A stretch of 64,000 nucleotides of DNA from Archangiaceae bacterium (GTDB lineage: Bacteria; Myxococcota; Myxococcia; Myxococcales; Myxococcaceae), in contig JADJNS010000003.1 of assembly GCA_016714225.1 (NCBI GenBank), forward strand, positions 62,001 through 126,000, written 5' to 3'. The notes beneath the pieces are model-generated. The model saw only the letters and a list, made by a program, of their open reading frames with translations. It made no database searches and was not told the DNA's origin. The position numbers and the translations under genes were made by a program. Below, one piece after another: positions 40,153 through 50,614 of the stretch (within the stretch, counting starts at the first letter, position 1; every line of letters begins with the position of its first letter).

Positions 40153-40764
40153 ATGCGACCCACCAAGAACGCTGCGACGCCGCGCCGGCCCTCCCGACAG
40201 AACGCCACCGACTACGCCAAGGGGGTGCGGCACGGGCCGGCCGACCTGGCGCGCTCAGTGGCTCGGCACCCCGTCAAGTCGGCGACGGGGCTGGTCGCCA
40301 TCGCGGGGGCCACCGCCGGCGCGAAGTACGGCTTCGACGTCGACCTGCACCCGTACCTGCTCGCGGTGAGCGCGGGCGGGTTCATGTACAACGCCCGCGA
40401 GAAGGTGCGCGAGCTGCGCCACTCTCCGCAGCGCGTGGTGCCGCCCCCCGCCGCAGATGCCTACGAGCCCGACCCCGAGCCCACGCGCAACAGCCGCGCG
40501 CAGGTGGCCGGCGAAATCACCGGCGACTTTCTGGTCTTCCTGGGCACGTGTGGCCTGGGCGAGGTCATCAACGCCACCGTGCCCCTCGACGCTGGCCACG
40601 ACCCCGGCCTGCTCTCGAGCGCCGTCAACGGCGCCGCGGGCGCCGCGCTGACCTCTGACGGCGTGGCCTTCATGGTGAACGCGGGCGACACGCACCAGCG
40701 CGAGAAGCTGCTCGAGATTCACGAGCAGCTTTCCGAGGCCGCCGAGCCCCCTGACGCCGAGTAG
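40153..40764 (+). CDS. Hypothetical protein with hydrophobic segments
   Basis: 203 residues from the ATG at 40153 (MRPTKNAATPRRPSRQ). Basic N-terminus, hydrophobic stretches (SATGLVAIAGATAGAKYG; GDFLVFLGTCGLGEVINATV; SAVNGAAGAALTSDGVAFMV) and a Glu-rich end. No family recognised. Possibly a small membrane-associated protein. A weak TTGGGT-16-TAATTT promoter-like pair ends 18 bases upstream. Confidence 0.65.
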   Translation: MRPTKNAATPRRPSRQNATDYAKGVRHGPADLARSVARHPVKSATGLVAIAGATAGAKYGFDVDLHPYLLAVSAGGFMYNAREKVRELRHSPQRVVPPPAADAYEPDPEPTRNSRAQVAGEITGDFLVFLGTCGLGEVINATVPLDAGHDPGLLSSAVNGAAGAALTSDGVAFMVNAGDTHQREKLLEIHEQLSEAAEPPDAE

Positions 40765-40799
40765 GGCCCCGCGCCGGTGGCGCTGCGCCGCGCGCGACC

Positions 40800-43700
40800 T
40801 CACCCGCCCGACGCGCCGCGCGAGGGCAACAGCATCGCGACGAAGGCCTCGGGGTTCACCACCCCCTGCTCGACGAACCACTGCCGCGGCGCGGCCTGCT
40901 CTTCGCGCCCCTCCCAACGCCTGAAGCGAACCGCCTGCAGCAACAGCTCGAGGTGCTGCTCCGCCAGCAGCCGCTCGGCCCCGCTCCACAGCGCGTCGCC
41001 CCCAGAAGGCGGGGCCATGGCCACCTCGAGCGCCGCCGCCAGCCCCCCGGCCAGCGGGTGCCGCTCGGCCTGCAACTGCTTGAGGCAGCGCCGCGCATCT
41101 CGCTCGTCGCACGCGGCCCACGCGGCCCGACCGCGCAGGTGCAGCGCCTCGATGCGCAGCGCCTGCACCCGCAGCAGAAAGCTGCGCTCGAGCCGCTGCC
41201 ACTCGGCGCGCACGCGCGCGTGCGCCGCCCGGCCATCGCCCGTGTAGAGCGCGAGCTGCACCGACGCCAGCAGCGCGTAGTAGTGCAGCGTCTGGTAGCC
41301 GCGTGGAGACCACCCCGACAGCGCCCCGGTCACCTGCGCGGCGGCCCCTCGCACGTCGTCTCTCGCCAGCCAGTACGTGTTGCAGTGGTTGAGCCGGTAG
41401 CTGGTCAGGGCGAAGCGGTCTCCCAGCCGCTCGCTCTCGTGAATCAGCTCGGGCACCGCGGCGAAGAGCTGCTTCAGGTTCCCCAGGTAGAACTGCGTCA
41501 CCAGCAGGAACAGCCGGGCGTTCGCCAGCTCGAAGCGCATGCCGCGGCCCTCGAGCTGCAGCTTCTTGATGGCCTGCGCGAGCCGCTGGTGCGCGGCGGG
41601 CAGCAGGCCGGCGTGGAACTCGATGATGCCCTCGATGCCGATGAGGTAGCCGTGGCTGCCGCGCTCGCTCGCTCGGGCGGCGGCCTCGACCGCCCGCGCG
41701 TAGAGCGCCTTCGCCTCGACGTAGCGCGCGCTGCCCTCGCTCCCCACCAGCACCGCCTCGACGGCCAGCGCGCGCGCGATGCGCTGCGGCTCTCCCGCCC
41801 TCAGGCACAAGATGGTGTGGCGCGCCTGCAGGTAGGCCCCACGCACCACGTCGACCGGAGCGAGCGCCTCGGATGCGGCCCAGGTCGCGTCGATGCGCAG
41901 CAGCTCGGCGGCCGGCACCTGCTTGATGGTTCGCTCGGTGAACTTGAGGCCGCGCACCCACAGAATCGCCCGGCCGATCAGCAGCGACACCAGCGCGCCG
42001 AGCGGCGATTCGATGAGCCGCTCGCCCACCGAAGAGAGCACCTCGGCCAGCCGCAACAGCCCCTGGTCGATGTGCCCGCTGCGCATGAACTCGTGCGCCG
42101 CCCGGCGGGTCAGCTCGAGCGCCTGCACCGGGTCGCTCAGCTCTGCCGCCCGGTCGAACACCGCGCCCGCCTCGGCGCCGCGGCCCGCGCCCACCAGCGC
42201 CTCTCCCAACCGCTCGTGCAGCGAGACCTGGGCGGGCCTCACCGCCAGCGCGTCGCCGTACAGGCGCGCGGCGCGCTCGAAGGCGAGGCGCTCCATGGCG
42301 TGGTCGGCTGCCCGCTCGGCGTGCGCGGCCGCCCGCTCGGCGTGCCCGGCCCGCGCCCAGTGATACGCCATCGCCTCGTGGTCGGGCACGGCGCTGCCCT
42401 GCAGCGCCGACGCCACCGCCTGGTGCAGCGTGGTGCGGGTCTCGGCCGAGAGCGCGCCGGTCACCGCCACGCGCAGCCGGTCTTGAAACGCGTCGATGGT
42501 GTCGAGCGCGCGCACCCCGGTGGTGCGCACCAGCCGCGCCGCCTTCAGCACGCCCACCCGGGTGTTGAACGTCTTGAGGTCGAGCCCGGCCGCGGTCGCG
42601 ACCGCCTGCTGCACCAGCGGCGCATTCGACAGGCACACCAGCTCGAGAATTCGCCGGGTCGCAGGGTCGAGCGCCTCGACGCGGTAGAGCAACAGCTCGT
42701 CGAGCGACCGGGTCGAGGGCAACAGGCCGCCTCGCGCCATGGCGTCGATCAGCAGCGGGTTGCCCGACGCGTCGGCCACGATCTGCTCGAGCCACGCGGC
42801 GGGAGCCTGCAGCCGCTCGAGCAGGTGCCGGGCCAGCGCGCGGCTCTCGTCGCCGCGCAAGGGAGGCAGCCCCACCCACTTCACCGAGAGCGCCGCCAGC
42901 TCGGCCACCCGCCGCTGCAGCACCTCGTCGACGCCGCGCTCGTCGACCCGCACCGTGAACACCACCAGCATCTCGGGCGACGGCTGAGCGCGAAACAGGT
43001 GCGAGAGCAGCGCCCAGGTGTCGCCGCCCGCCCACTGCAGGTCTTCCAGCACCAGCACCAACGGCCCCTTGAGCGCCAGGTTCGCGAGCAGGCGGCGCAG
43101 CGCCTCGAACAACCGCAGCCGAACCTGCACCGGGTCGGCGCCGGGCTCGGGCCGCTGCGCCATCGCCACCGCGCGCACCTGGCTCAGCACCGGGAAGAAC
43201 TGGCCGAGCAGGCCCGCGTCTTCCGGGCATGCACCCGTTCACCCACTCGGGGTCGGCCTGCGAGAGCACCCGCGCCAGCGAGTCGAGCGCGCCGTCGATG
43301 CCCCGAAACGGCATCGACTCGCGCTCGTCGCAGGCCCCCTCGAGCACCAGCGGCTGCGGGGTCTGCAGCTCGAGCGCGCGGGTGAACCTGCGCACCAGCG
43401 TGCTCTTGCCCAGCCCCGACTCGGCGAACAGGCCGATCGCCTGGGGCCCCTCGCGGCGCGAGCGCTGCAGCGCCTGGTGCAGCAGCTCGAGCTCGGCCTT
43501 GCGCCCCACGAACCCCTCGGTGGCGCGCGACGACGAGCTCCACATCGGCTCGAACGCCGGCTCGGCGCCCAGCCGGCGCAGAATCTCGGGCCCCTTCGGC
43601 CGCTCGTTGGGGTCGAGCCGCAGCAGGGCCAGGCACAGCTCGGCGAGGTCTGCCGGCACCGTCGGCTCACGGGTGCGCGGGTCGACCGGGCCGCTGGTCT

Positions 43701-44469
43701 GCTTGGCCATCAGCATGTCCATCACGTTGCCCTCGAGCGGCAGCGCTCCGGTGACGGCCTCGAACAGCATCACCCCCACGGCGTACCAATCGGCGGCTGG
43801 CGTGAGCGCCCGACCCGCCGCCTGCTCGGGGGCCATGTACGCCACCGTGCCGACGATCTCGTGGTCGCGCGCGGCGGCCCTTCTCTGGTCGACCTCGGTC
43901 GCGAGCCCGAAGTCGAGAATCACCACGTGCCCGTCGGGAGTCACCCGCAGGTTGCTGGAAGCGATGTCGCGGTGCACCTTGCCCGACTCGTGCAGCGCCA
44001 TCAGCCCGCGCGTCAGCTGCACCAGGCACGAGCGCACCCGCCCCTCGTCGAGGGTGCCCCCCAGCCGCGGCCGCACCCAGCTCTTGGGGTTGTCGGCGGT
44101 CGGCAGCGTCGGCGCCGTGTTCAACGGCAGCGCGGCCACCTTGTTGGTGGGGTCTTCGGGCCCCAGCCCCACCGCCCCCGGCCGCACGTGGGCCGAGAAG
44201 TCGAGCCCGTCGACCAGCTGCATGGTGAAGAACCAGGTGCCGTGCGCAGTGCTCAGGTCGTACAGCTCGACCAGGTTGGGGTGCGCCAGGTTCTGCAGCG
44301 AGCGGAACTCCTGCTTGAACTCGAAGAGCGTCTCGGGGCTCAACGTGCGCAGCGTCTTCAGCGCCACCCTGGCCTGCGTCTCGCGGTCGAGCGCCTCGTA
44401 GACCACGCCGTTCGAGCCCTCTCCGAGCACCTTGAGAATCTGAAATCGCTCGGTGTCGGTGAACTCCAT
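40800..44469 (-). CDS. Serine/threonine protein kinase-AAA ATPase-TPR regulator (single-base frameshift)
   Basis: Residues 1-300 are a Hanks-type kinase (LGEGSNGVVYEA, VALKTL lysine, VHRDIASSN, DFGLA, GTVAYMAPEQAAG). An ATPase follows (~320-700; Walker A ESGLGKSTLV, Walker B LVLVLEDLQW), then a long helical TPR-like C-terminus, the layout of MalT/AfsK-type multidomain regulators. The frame breaks at 43223-43227: one extra base. Removing it joins GCMPEDAGLLGQFFPVLSQV. The corrected protein has about 1,222 residues. The catalytic loop lacks the usual HRDxK lysine (HRDIASSN). Divergent from the ICMT gene. Substrates unknown. Confidence 0.88.
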
Positions 44470-44543
44470 CGCGCGGCCTTGCCGGGGCGGCAGGTTAACT
44501 CTGCGCTGGGCCGGGTCGAGTTTCGCCGGTACAACCAGGCGCC

Positions 44544-45176
44544 GTGTGGGCGGCGAGACGGCTGGTGGTCGCGTGCGTCGGAGTGCTGGGGCCCTTCGTG
44601 CTCGCCCCCGAGCGGCTGCGACACCCTGCGCCGTGGCTGTTGCTCGCCGTCGCCGCCGTCATTCAGCTCACCCTGCCCCGGGCTTCGGCGGCCGACCTGG
44701 GCGCGGCTGAAGACGCCGGCTCGGCGCGGCTGATTCTCATCGTCGCCAACCTGGTGGTGCTGGTGCCGGTGCTCGACTTCGTGCTCCGCCCCGCACTCTC
44801 ACCCCCGCCGCTGTCGGGGTGGACCTTCGTGGGAGCGGCCGCCTTGAGCGCCGGAGCGGTGCTGCGCCTGTGGGCCATTCGCGTGCTGGGGGCCTTCTTC
44901 ACCGGCGTGGTGCACACCAGCGACGGCCAGTCGCTCATCGAGCGCGGGCCCTACCGGCTCTTGCGCCACCCCTCGTACAGCGGCGTGCTGCTCGGCTTCA
45001 TCGGCGAGGCGGTGCTCTTTCGCAGCGCGCTCGGCCTCGCGCTCACCCTCGGCGCGATGCTGCCGGTCTACCTGTACCGCATTCGGGTCGAAGAGCGCGC
45101 GCTCGGCCGCCGCTTCGCGGCCGAGTGGCCCGCCTACCGCCGCCGCACCTGGGCGCTGTGCCCGTGGGTGTACTGA
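44544..45176 (+). CDS. Isoprenylcysteine carboxyl methyltransferase (ICMT) family membrane protein
   Basis: 210 residues, GTG start. About five hydrophobic helices with the C-terminal ICMT/PEMT signature GPYRLLRHPSYSG and RVEERALGRRFAAEWPAYRRRT, which bind S-adenosylmethionine at the membrane. Bacterial members methylate diverse carboxylates or phospholipid head groups, so the substrate is not predictable. Divergent from the kinase gene with a 74-base promoter gap. Confidence 0.9.
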   Translation: MWAARRLVVACVGVLGPFVLAPERLRHPAPWLLLAVAAVIQLTLPRASAADLGAAEDAGSARLILIVANLVVLVPVLDFVLRPALSPPPLSGWTFVGAAALSAGAVLRLWAIRVLGAFFTGVVHTSDGQSLIERGPYRLLRHPSYSGVLLGFIGEAVLFRSALGLALTLGAMLPVYLYRIRVEERALGRRFAAEWPAYRRRTWALCPWVY

Positions 45177-45200
45177 GCAGGCGCGAACCTGAAGCCCGCC

Positions 45201-45686
45201 CTACTTCTTGGGGGCAACCGCGTCGGCGAGGTCGGCCAGCTGGGGCCCGAGGGTCGTCGACTCGACCGCCTCGAAGCCGAAGCGGTTCTTTCGGCCGATG
45301 TACGCCTGCATCTCGGCCAACACCTCGGTGAACGAGCGGTCGAGCTTCGCGGGGTCGATGGCCACCGACTTCACCACCTTGCCGTCGTTGTCGATGATGT
45401 CGACGTGGTCGGTCTTGCCCAGCGCTGCGGCCGCCATCTGCGAGGCGATCTTGCGCTGGTCGGTGACGTCGGCGATCGAATGACCGGTGATGTTCGCGCC
45501 CCGCTGCTTGCTCTCGGTCTCGACCCGGTTGAGCACCCGGGTCAACGCGCCGGTCAGCTGGCGCGCCGTGGTGGGCACGGGAACCTTCATCTCGGCCGTG
45601 TCTCGCACGTCGCCGCTCTTCGAGCCGCGCTGAAACACGCTCATGCTCACGACGGTGCTCTTCTTGACCGCTCCGCTCGACGCCAT
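45201..45686 (-). CDS. Hypothetical protein
   Basis: 161 residues from the ATG giving MASSGAVKKSTVV, preceded by a GGGGG tract as possible ribosome site; a TTG five codons upstream is also in frame. Hydrophilic, no signal peptide, segments DDVxIIDNDGKVVKSVAIDP-like and FTEVLAEMQAYIGRKNRFG. Not recognised. It follows the PEP-utilizer partner gene by about 57 bases on the same strand. Confidence 0.6.
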   Translation of the reverse strand: MASSGAVKKSTVVSMSVFQRGSKSGDVRDTAEMKVPVPTTARQLTGALTRVLNRVETESKQRGANITGHSIADVTDQRKIASQMAAAALGKTDHVDIIDNDGKVVKSVAIDPAKLDRSFTEVLAEMQAYIGRKNRFGFEAVESTTLGPQLADLADAVAPKK

Positions 45687-45726
45687 GGTGCGTACCCCCA
45701 AAAAAAGGAAAGAATTGTCTGCTGAA

Positions 45727-45740
45727 GGGCTCTCTAGCCC
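45727..45740 (-). terminator. Hairpin after the PEP-utilizer operon
   Basis: On the minus strand GGGCT-AGAG-AGCCC forms a 5-bp stem with a 4-base loop directly after the partner-gene stop, and a T-rich stretch follows about 15-30 bases later. Weak but plausible terminator or attenuator before the next gene. Confidence 0.35.
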
Positions 45741-45743
45741 GGC

Positions 45744-46745
45744 TCACCGGCGCCGTCGCAAGCGCTGCCAACTTTTCGCGAGGCGCTCGAGCGACGTGTG
45801 CTCGAGCGACAGCCCCTTCTCTTCCACGCAGCGGCGCAGCGCGCGCGCCGCCTGCAGCGACAAGATGTGCTTGAGCTCTTCGGCCGTCGACAGCCAGGCC
45901 ACCAGACGCAGCACGTCGAGCACCACCCGCCGGGTGCGCAGCGTCGAAGCGCCGGTGGCAGCCGCCGTCGAGAGCACCTCGCGCTCGAGCTCTTGCGCCG
46001 CCCCCACCGCGCGCTGGTGCCGCTCGAGCAGGGCACGCCGGGCCTCGAGCAGCCGCCGCGCCGAGCCGCCGACCTCGTCGCGCAGACGCTCGAGCTCGCG
46101 GGCCATCGGCTCCGGGGCGTCGAGGGGGCCGTCCTCCATCAAGAAGTCACTCAGGTACCCCGAGCGGGCCGCGGCGGCACGCACCTGCGCCGAGCGCGGC
46201 CGGGCGCGCCCCTGCAGGCGCGACGCCGCGAACAGCAGCTGGGCCCGCTGCTTGAGCGGGTGGGGAAGGCAGCGGGGCTGATACAGCTGGCTCAAGCGGG
46301 GCGAGAGCTGCGCCACCGGCATCAGCTGCGCCAAGAACGCGGTGAGCTGGGGCGGCTCGAGGTTCTCTTTGAACACCCCCGACGACAGCACGCGCGCCGC
46401 GGCCTCGAAGACCTGCCTGGGCGAGCCCCTGGCCCGCTTCAGCCGCTGCAGCCCGCGCAACAGCTCTCGGCCTGCGGCGCGAAACCGGCGCTCGACCTCG
46501 AAGGGGTAGCCGGGCCCCTCGAGCAGCTGACCGGTGATGGCCTCACGCAGCCGCTGGCGCTCGGCGGCGTCGACGTAGAGCACGTTGGGGAACCGCAGCG
46601 CGCCATAGGGCGCCTGCCGGCCCCACACCGCCCACGGCTCCTGCCGGTGGCTCTCGCAGTACAGCTCCTTGAGCAGGGAGCAGCGCGTGTCGAGCAGCGA
46701 CTCGTAGATGAAGACCTCGAAGCGGTCGTGACGCACCGACTGCAT
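45744..46745 (-). CDS. Partner protein of the PEP-utilizer-like enzyme
   Basis: 333 residues; the ATG at 46745 shares a base with the upstream stop (TGATG), and the in-frame upstream region belongs to that gene. Mostly helical, Arg/Leu-rich, no signal peptide (MQSVRHDRFEVFIYESLLD; LSTAEELKHILSLQAARALRR). No family recognised. Strict overlap with the phosphotransferase-like gene suggests the two proteins work together. It may supply the helical or acceptor region that the truncated upstream enzyme lacks. Inference only. Confidence 0.65.
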   Translation of the reverse strand: MQSVRHDRFEVFIYESLLDTRCSLLKELYCESHRQEPWAVWGRQAPYGALRFPNVLYVDAAERQRLREAITGQLLEGPGYPFEVERRFRAAGRELLRGLQRLKRARGSPRQVFEAAARVLSSGVFKENLEPPQLTAFLAQLMPVAQLSPRLSQLYQPRCLPHPLKQRAQLLFAASRLQGRARPRSAQVRAAAARSGYLSDFLMEDGPLDAPEPMARELERLRDEVGGSARRLLEARRALLERHQRAVGAAQELEREVLSTAAATGASTLRTRRVVLDVLRLVAWLSTAEELKHILSLQAARALRRCVEEKGLSLEHTSLERLAKSWQRLRRRR

Positions 46746-48304
46746 CAGCGCACCAGCGCCTTCTCGAGCGCGGCAGCGTCGAAGGCCTGGTGGTCGCGTG
46801 GCAGCCGGTCGTCGGCGAGGTCCCACTCGACCTTCACCGACCGGGCGCGACATCTGGCGCGCACGCCCTCGAGCGCCTCGGTCACCCGGGTGACCGTGAG
46901 CGCCGCCGCCGGCCGCTCGACGCTCGCTGCGTCGAGCAGGGCCGACGCCGCGAGCGTGACGTGCGAGGCGCGGGCCGGCAGGTGCTCGAGGGCGCGCACC
47001 ACCGGGTCGAGGCGCGACGGCGAGCGCGTCGCCGCGGCGCGGCGCTCGCCGTCGCGCCGCACCTCACCCGCGGTGGCGTCGACGGTGAGCCACTCTCCGT
47101 CGACGAAGCGGCCGGTGGTGGCCCCCTCGACGCCCATCAGGCAGGGGACGCCCAGCTCGCGGGCGACGATGGCGGTGTGGGCGAGCGATGAGCCCTCTTC
47201 GCTCAGCACCGCCCCGGCGCGCTCGAGCAGCGGCAAGAACGCCGGAGTGGTGGCGCGCACCACCAGCACGTCGCCGCGCGCGAAGGTGCCGGCTTCGGCG
47301 ACCGAGCGCACCACGCGCACCCGCCCGCGGGCGCAGCCGGGTGAGGCGACCCTGAAGTCACCCGCGGCCCGGGACGAGCCCAAAGAGCTCACCGTGGTGA
47401 TGGGCCGGGCCTGCAGCAGCACCACCTTGCCGCGGCGCAGGGTGAGCTCGACGTCGGCCGGCGCCTGCAGCGCATGCTCGGCGGCGCGGGCTGCCCGCCA
47501 CACCGCCTCGACCTGCGCGGCCGAGAGGGTGGGCTGTTGCTGCAGCGCCAGCGGCACCCGCGCCGAAGCGAGGTGCGGCCCCAGGGGCAGGTGGAGCGTG
47601 GTCGGCCCCCAGGGCGAGCGCCACGGCTGCCCGGGCGAGAACCCGGGCGGCGGGTCGAGCACGGTCAGCTCGCGCTTGGTCGAGACGGTGGCGTGAATGC
47701 GCAGCGGGCCCGGTCGGCGCGCGAAGCGGTACTCGTCGGCCGCCGAGCGCCCCTCGACCAGGGTGTGGCAGCTGCCGAAGGTCGCCACCACCAGCGCCTC
47801 GTGCGCGCTCGCGGGAGACCGGGTGAAGCACACCGCCGAGCGCTCGCCGAAGGCCACCGGCTGAATCAGCAGGGCCACGCGGGCGAGCGCCTGCTCGGGC
47901 GGGGCCCCGCCTTTGAGCAGCGCCTCGACGGCGGCGAGCCAGCACCGGCGAACCGCGGCGCTCAGCCCTTCGGCCCCGCGGCACAGCTCGGTGTGAAAGC
48001 GGCCCGCCAGGCTCCGTGAGGCAGCGTCTTCGCCCACCACCGACGAGCGCACCGCCAGCAGCGTGGCGCCGAAGCGCCGGAGCACCGCGTCGAGTGCCGC
48101 GCGCGGCAAGGGGGCGCGGGCCAGGTGCTCGAGCGGCGCGGCGGCGTGTGCGGCGCAGAACTGCTCGAGCGCGGCGGTGGTCAGCACCAGGCCGGGCGGC
48201 ACCGGCAGGCCATGGCGGTGCAGCTGCACGGTGAGGTGCGCCTTGCCCCCCAGCTGCTGGGCGGTGAGCGCGCGGGCCTGCGAGTAGGTGACGGGCTCGC
48301 TCAC
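46745..48304 (-). CDS. PEP/pyruvate-binding ATP-grasp plus PEP-utilizing mobile-domain protein
   Basis: 519 residues from GTG at 48304 (overlaps the YrdC stop, GTGA). Residues ~1-310 match the PPDK/PEP-synthase ATP-binding part (LGGKAHLTVQLHRHGLPVPPG, LLAVRSSVVGEDAASRSLAG, VVLLQARPIT). Residues ~340-425 are the swivelling phospho-histidine domain (GSSLAHTAIVARELGVP, catalytic His). The C-terminal PEP-binding barrel of PPDK is missing, so the acceptor is unknown. The layout is shorter than rifampin phosphotransferase. The overlapping downstream gene may provide the missing part. Confidence 0.85.
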   Translation of the reverse strand: MSEPVTYSQARALTAQQLGGKAHLTVQLHRHGLPVPPGLVLTTAALEQFCAAHAAAPLEHLARAPLPRAALDAVLRRFGATLLAVRSSVVGEDAASRSLAGRFHTELCRGAEGLSAAVRRCWLAAVEALLKGGAPPEQALARVALLIQPVAFGERSAVCFTRSPASAHEALVVATFGSCHTLVEGRSAADEYRFARRPGPLRIHATVSTKRELTVLDPPPGFSPGQPWRSPWGPTTLHLPLGPHLASARVPLALQQQPTLSAAQVEAVWRAARAAEHALQAPADVELTLRRGKVVLLQARPITTVSSLGSSRAAGDFRVASPGCARGRVRVVRSVAEAGTFARGDVLVVRATTPAFLPLLERAGAVLSEEGSSLAHTAIVARELGVPCLMGVEGATTGRFVDGEWLTVDATAGEVRRDGERRAAATRSPSRLDPVVRALEHLPARASHVTLAASALLDAASVERPAAALTVTRVTEALEGVRARCRARSVKVEWDLADDRLPRDHQAFDAAALEKALVR

Positions 48305-48918
48305 CGTGACGGCTCGAGGCTTCGCGGCTGCAGGGCCCAGGGGGTGCGGTCGAGCCACAGCAGGCCCGAGGGAGGGTTGTTCAGGGGCCCCAGGTACACC
48401 GCGAGGTCGACGCCGGCCCACACTGCCGGGTGAACGTCATCGAGCGACGTCATCGGGCGCTCTCCGGTCAGATTCACCGAGGTCGACACCACCGGCGCGC
48501 CGAGCTCGGCCGCCCACTGCGAGATGGCGCTGTCGGGGAAGCGAAAGCCGACGTTCGGGTTTCCCTCCCAGCAGGGCGGCACCTCGACGTCGGGGCGGCG
48601 ACGCGCCAGCAGGGTCAGCTTGCCGCCCGCGGCGGCGCGCGCGCGGTCGAAGGCCTCGAGGTCTCGCGGGTCGACCCGAGCACGCGCCCACTCGACATCG
48701 TGTGGCACCAGGGTCGGGTAGGCCCGGCGCCGCTTGAGCGCGAGCAGGCGGTCGACGGCGGCCGCGTCGAAAGCGTTGGCCGACAGCCCGTAGATGGTAT
48801 CGGTGGGCAGAATGGCCACCTGCCCGGCGCGCAGGCCCTCGACCACGGTGCGGTCGATCGCCGCGCGGTCGGCTGCGGTCAGCACCGTCGGGCCCCGCGT
48901 GCGCCGGTGGCTCGCCAT
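48301..48918 (-). CDS. Sua5/YciO/YrdC/TsaC family protein (threonylcarbamoyl-AMP synthase-like)
   Basis: 205 residues; ATG at 48918 chosen over an upstream start that adds an unrelated tail. The YrdC fold is marked by LPTDTIYGLSANA, LALKRRRAYPT (KxR region), GFRFPDS and STSVNLTGE (SxN). Members make threonylcarbamoyl-AMP from Thr, bicarbonate and ATP for tRNA t6A modification. A divergent family member with another role cannot be excluded. First gene of a leftward unit with the PEP-utilizer pair and divergent from recA. Confidence 0.9.
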   Translation of the reverse strand: MASHRRTRGPTVLTAADRAAIDRTVVEGLRAGQVAILPTDTIYGLSANAFDAAAVDRLLALKRRRAYPTLVPHDVEWARARVDPRDLEAFDRARAAAGGKLTLLARRRPDVEVPPCWEGNPNVGFRFPDSAISQWAAELGAPVVSTSVNLTGERPMTSLDDVHPAVWAGVDLAVYLGPLNNPPSGLLWLDRTPWALQPRSLEPSR

Positions 48919-49038
48919 AGGCCAGGAATGGTCGGCGCCCGGGCACAGCGCTGGCAAGGGCTAAAAGCGCGGGCGGCCGCGGAGGACCTGGACGCTCGAG
49001 CGTGTCAGACCCCTGGTCTAGAAGCTTTCCCCGTGGTA

Positions 49039-49066
49039 CTAAACGACAGTTCAGTAGTCACTGAAC
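49039..49066 (+). promoter_or_regulatory. LexA/SOS-box-like sites upstream of recA
   Basis: Two overlapping elements: CTAAACGACAGTTCAG (49039-49054), which resembles the Myxococcus LexA motif ending in GTTCAG, and a perfect 7-bp inverted repeat GTTCAGT-AGTC-ACTGAAC (49049-49066). They lie about 36-63 bases before the recA ATG and overlap a TACTAA -10-like hexamer at 49037. Expected to repress recA until DNA damage. Pattern-based. Confidence 0.6.
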
Positions 49067-49101
49067 GGCACCTGAATTCATCGAGGGGAAGGAACTCATA
49101 C

Positions 49102-50193
<1,092 letters not shown>

Positions 50194-50217
50194 CCTCCGG
50201 CTCGAGAGCTTCGAGCG

Positions 50218-50258
50218 AGAGACCCTCTTCGTGCCGCTCGCGGCCGAAGGGGGTCTCT
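50218..50258. terminator. Bidirectional hairpin terminator after recA
   Basis: A 14-bp stem (AGAGACCCTCTTCG pairing with CGAAGGGGGTCTCT, one G-T wobble) is extended by an inner GCCGC/GCGGC stem, giving a long hairpin 25 bases after the recA stop. No T-run follows, so termination may be of the strong-stem type or Rho-assisted. The best hairpin in the window. Confidence 0.7.
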
Positions 50259-50365
50259 TCGCGTCAGGGGGGCGCCTCGAGAGCGCGCCGAGAAACGCTG
50301 CACCTCGCCGGCCCGTCGCGGGTCACGGGGGAGCCGTCTCCCCCCGTCTTCTCAGGAGCTCTCCC

Positions 50366-50575
50366 ATGCTGAAGGCCTTTCGCTTCTTCTCCGTCGCCGC
50401 CGTGCTCGCCCTCGCTCCCGCCGCGTACGCCTGTGGCAGCGACTCCGACTGCAAGGTCGGCCACTGCAAGAGCGGCAAGTGCGGCGGCTGCGGCAGCGAC
50501 TCTGACTGCAAGGGCGGGCGCTGCAACAGCGGCCAGTGCTCGAACAAAGACGACTACCTCAAAGTCTGCCGCTGA
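50366..50575 (+). CDS. Small secreted Cys-rich protein
   Basis: 69 residues; ATG preceded by AGGAGCT. Signal peptide (FFSVAAVLALAPAAYA) then about 45 residues with ten Cys: two tandem CGSDSDCKxGxCxSGxC units and a final Cys. Likely a compact disulfide-bonded extracellular peptide. Similar spacing occurs in Dickkopf-like and other Cys-rich repeats, but no function can be assigned. Stand-alone gene between recA and a hypothetical operon. Confidence 0.75.
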   Translation: MLKAFRFFSVAAVLALAPAAYACGSDSDCKVGHCKSGKCGGCGSDSDCKGGRCNSGQCSNKDDYLKVCR

Positions 50576-50614
50576 AGCTCGCACGCCCTTTCCGCATAAG
50601 GTGCACGGCCCGCC

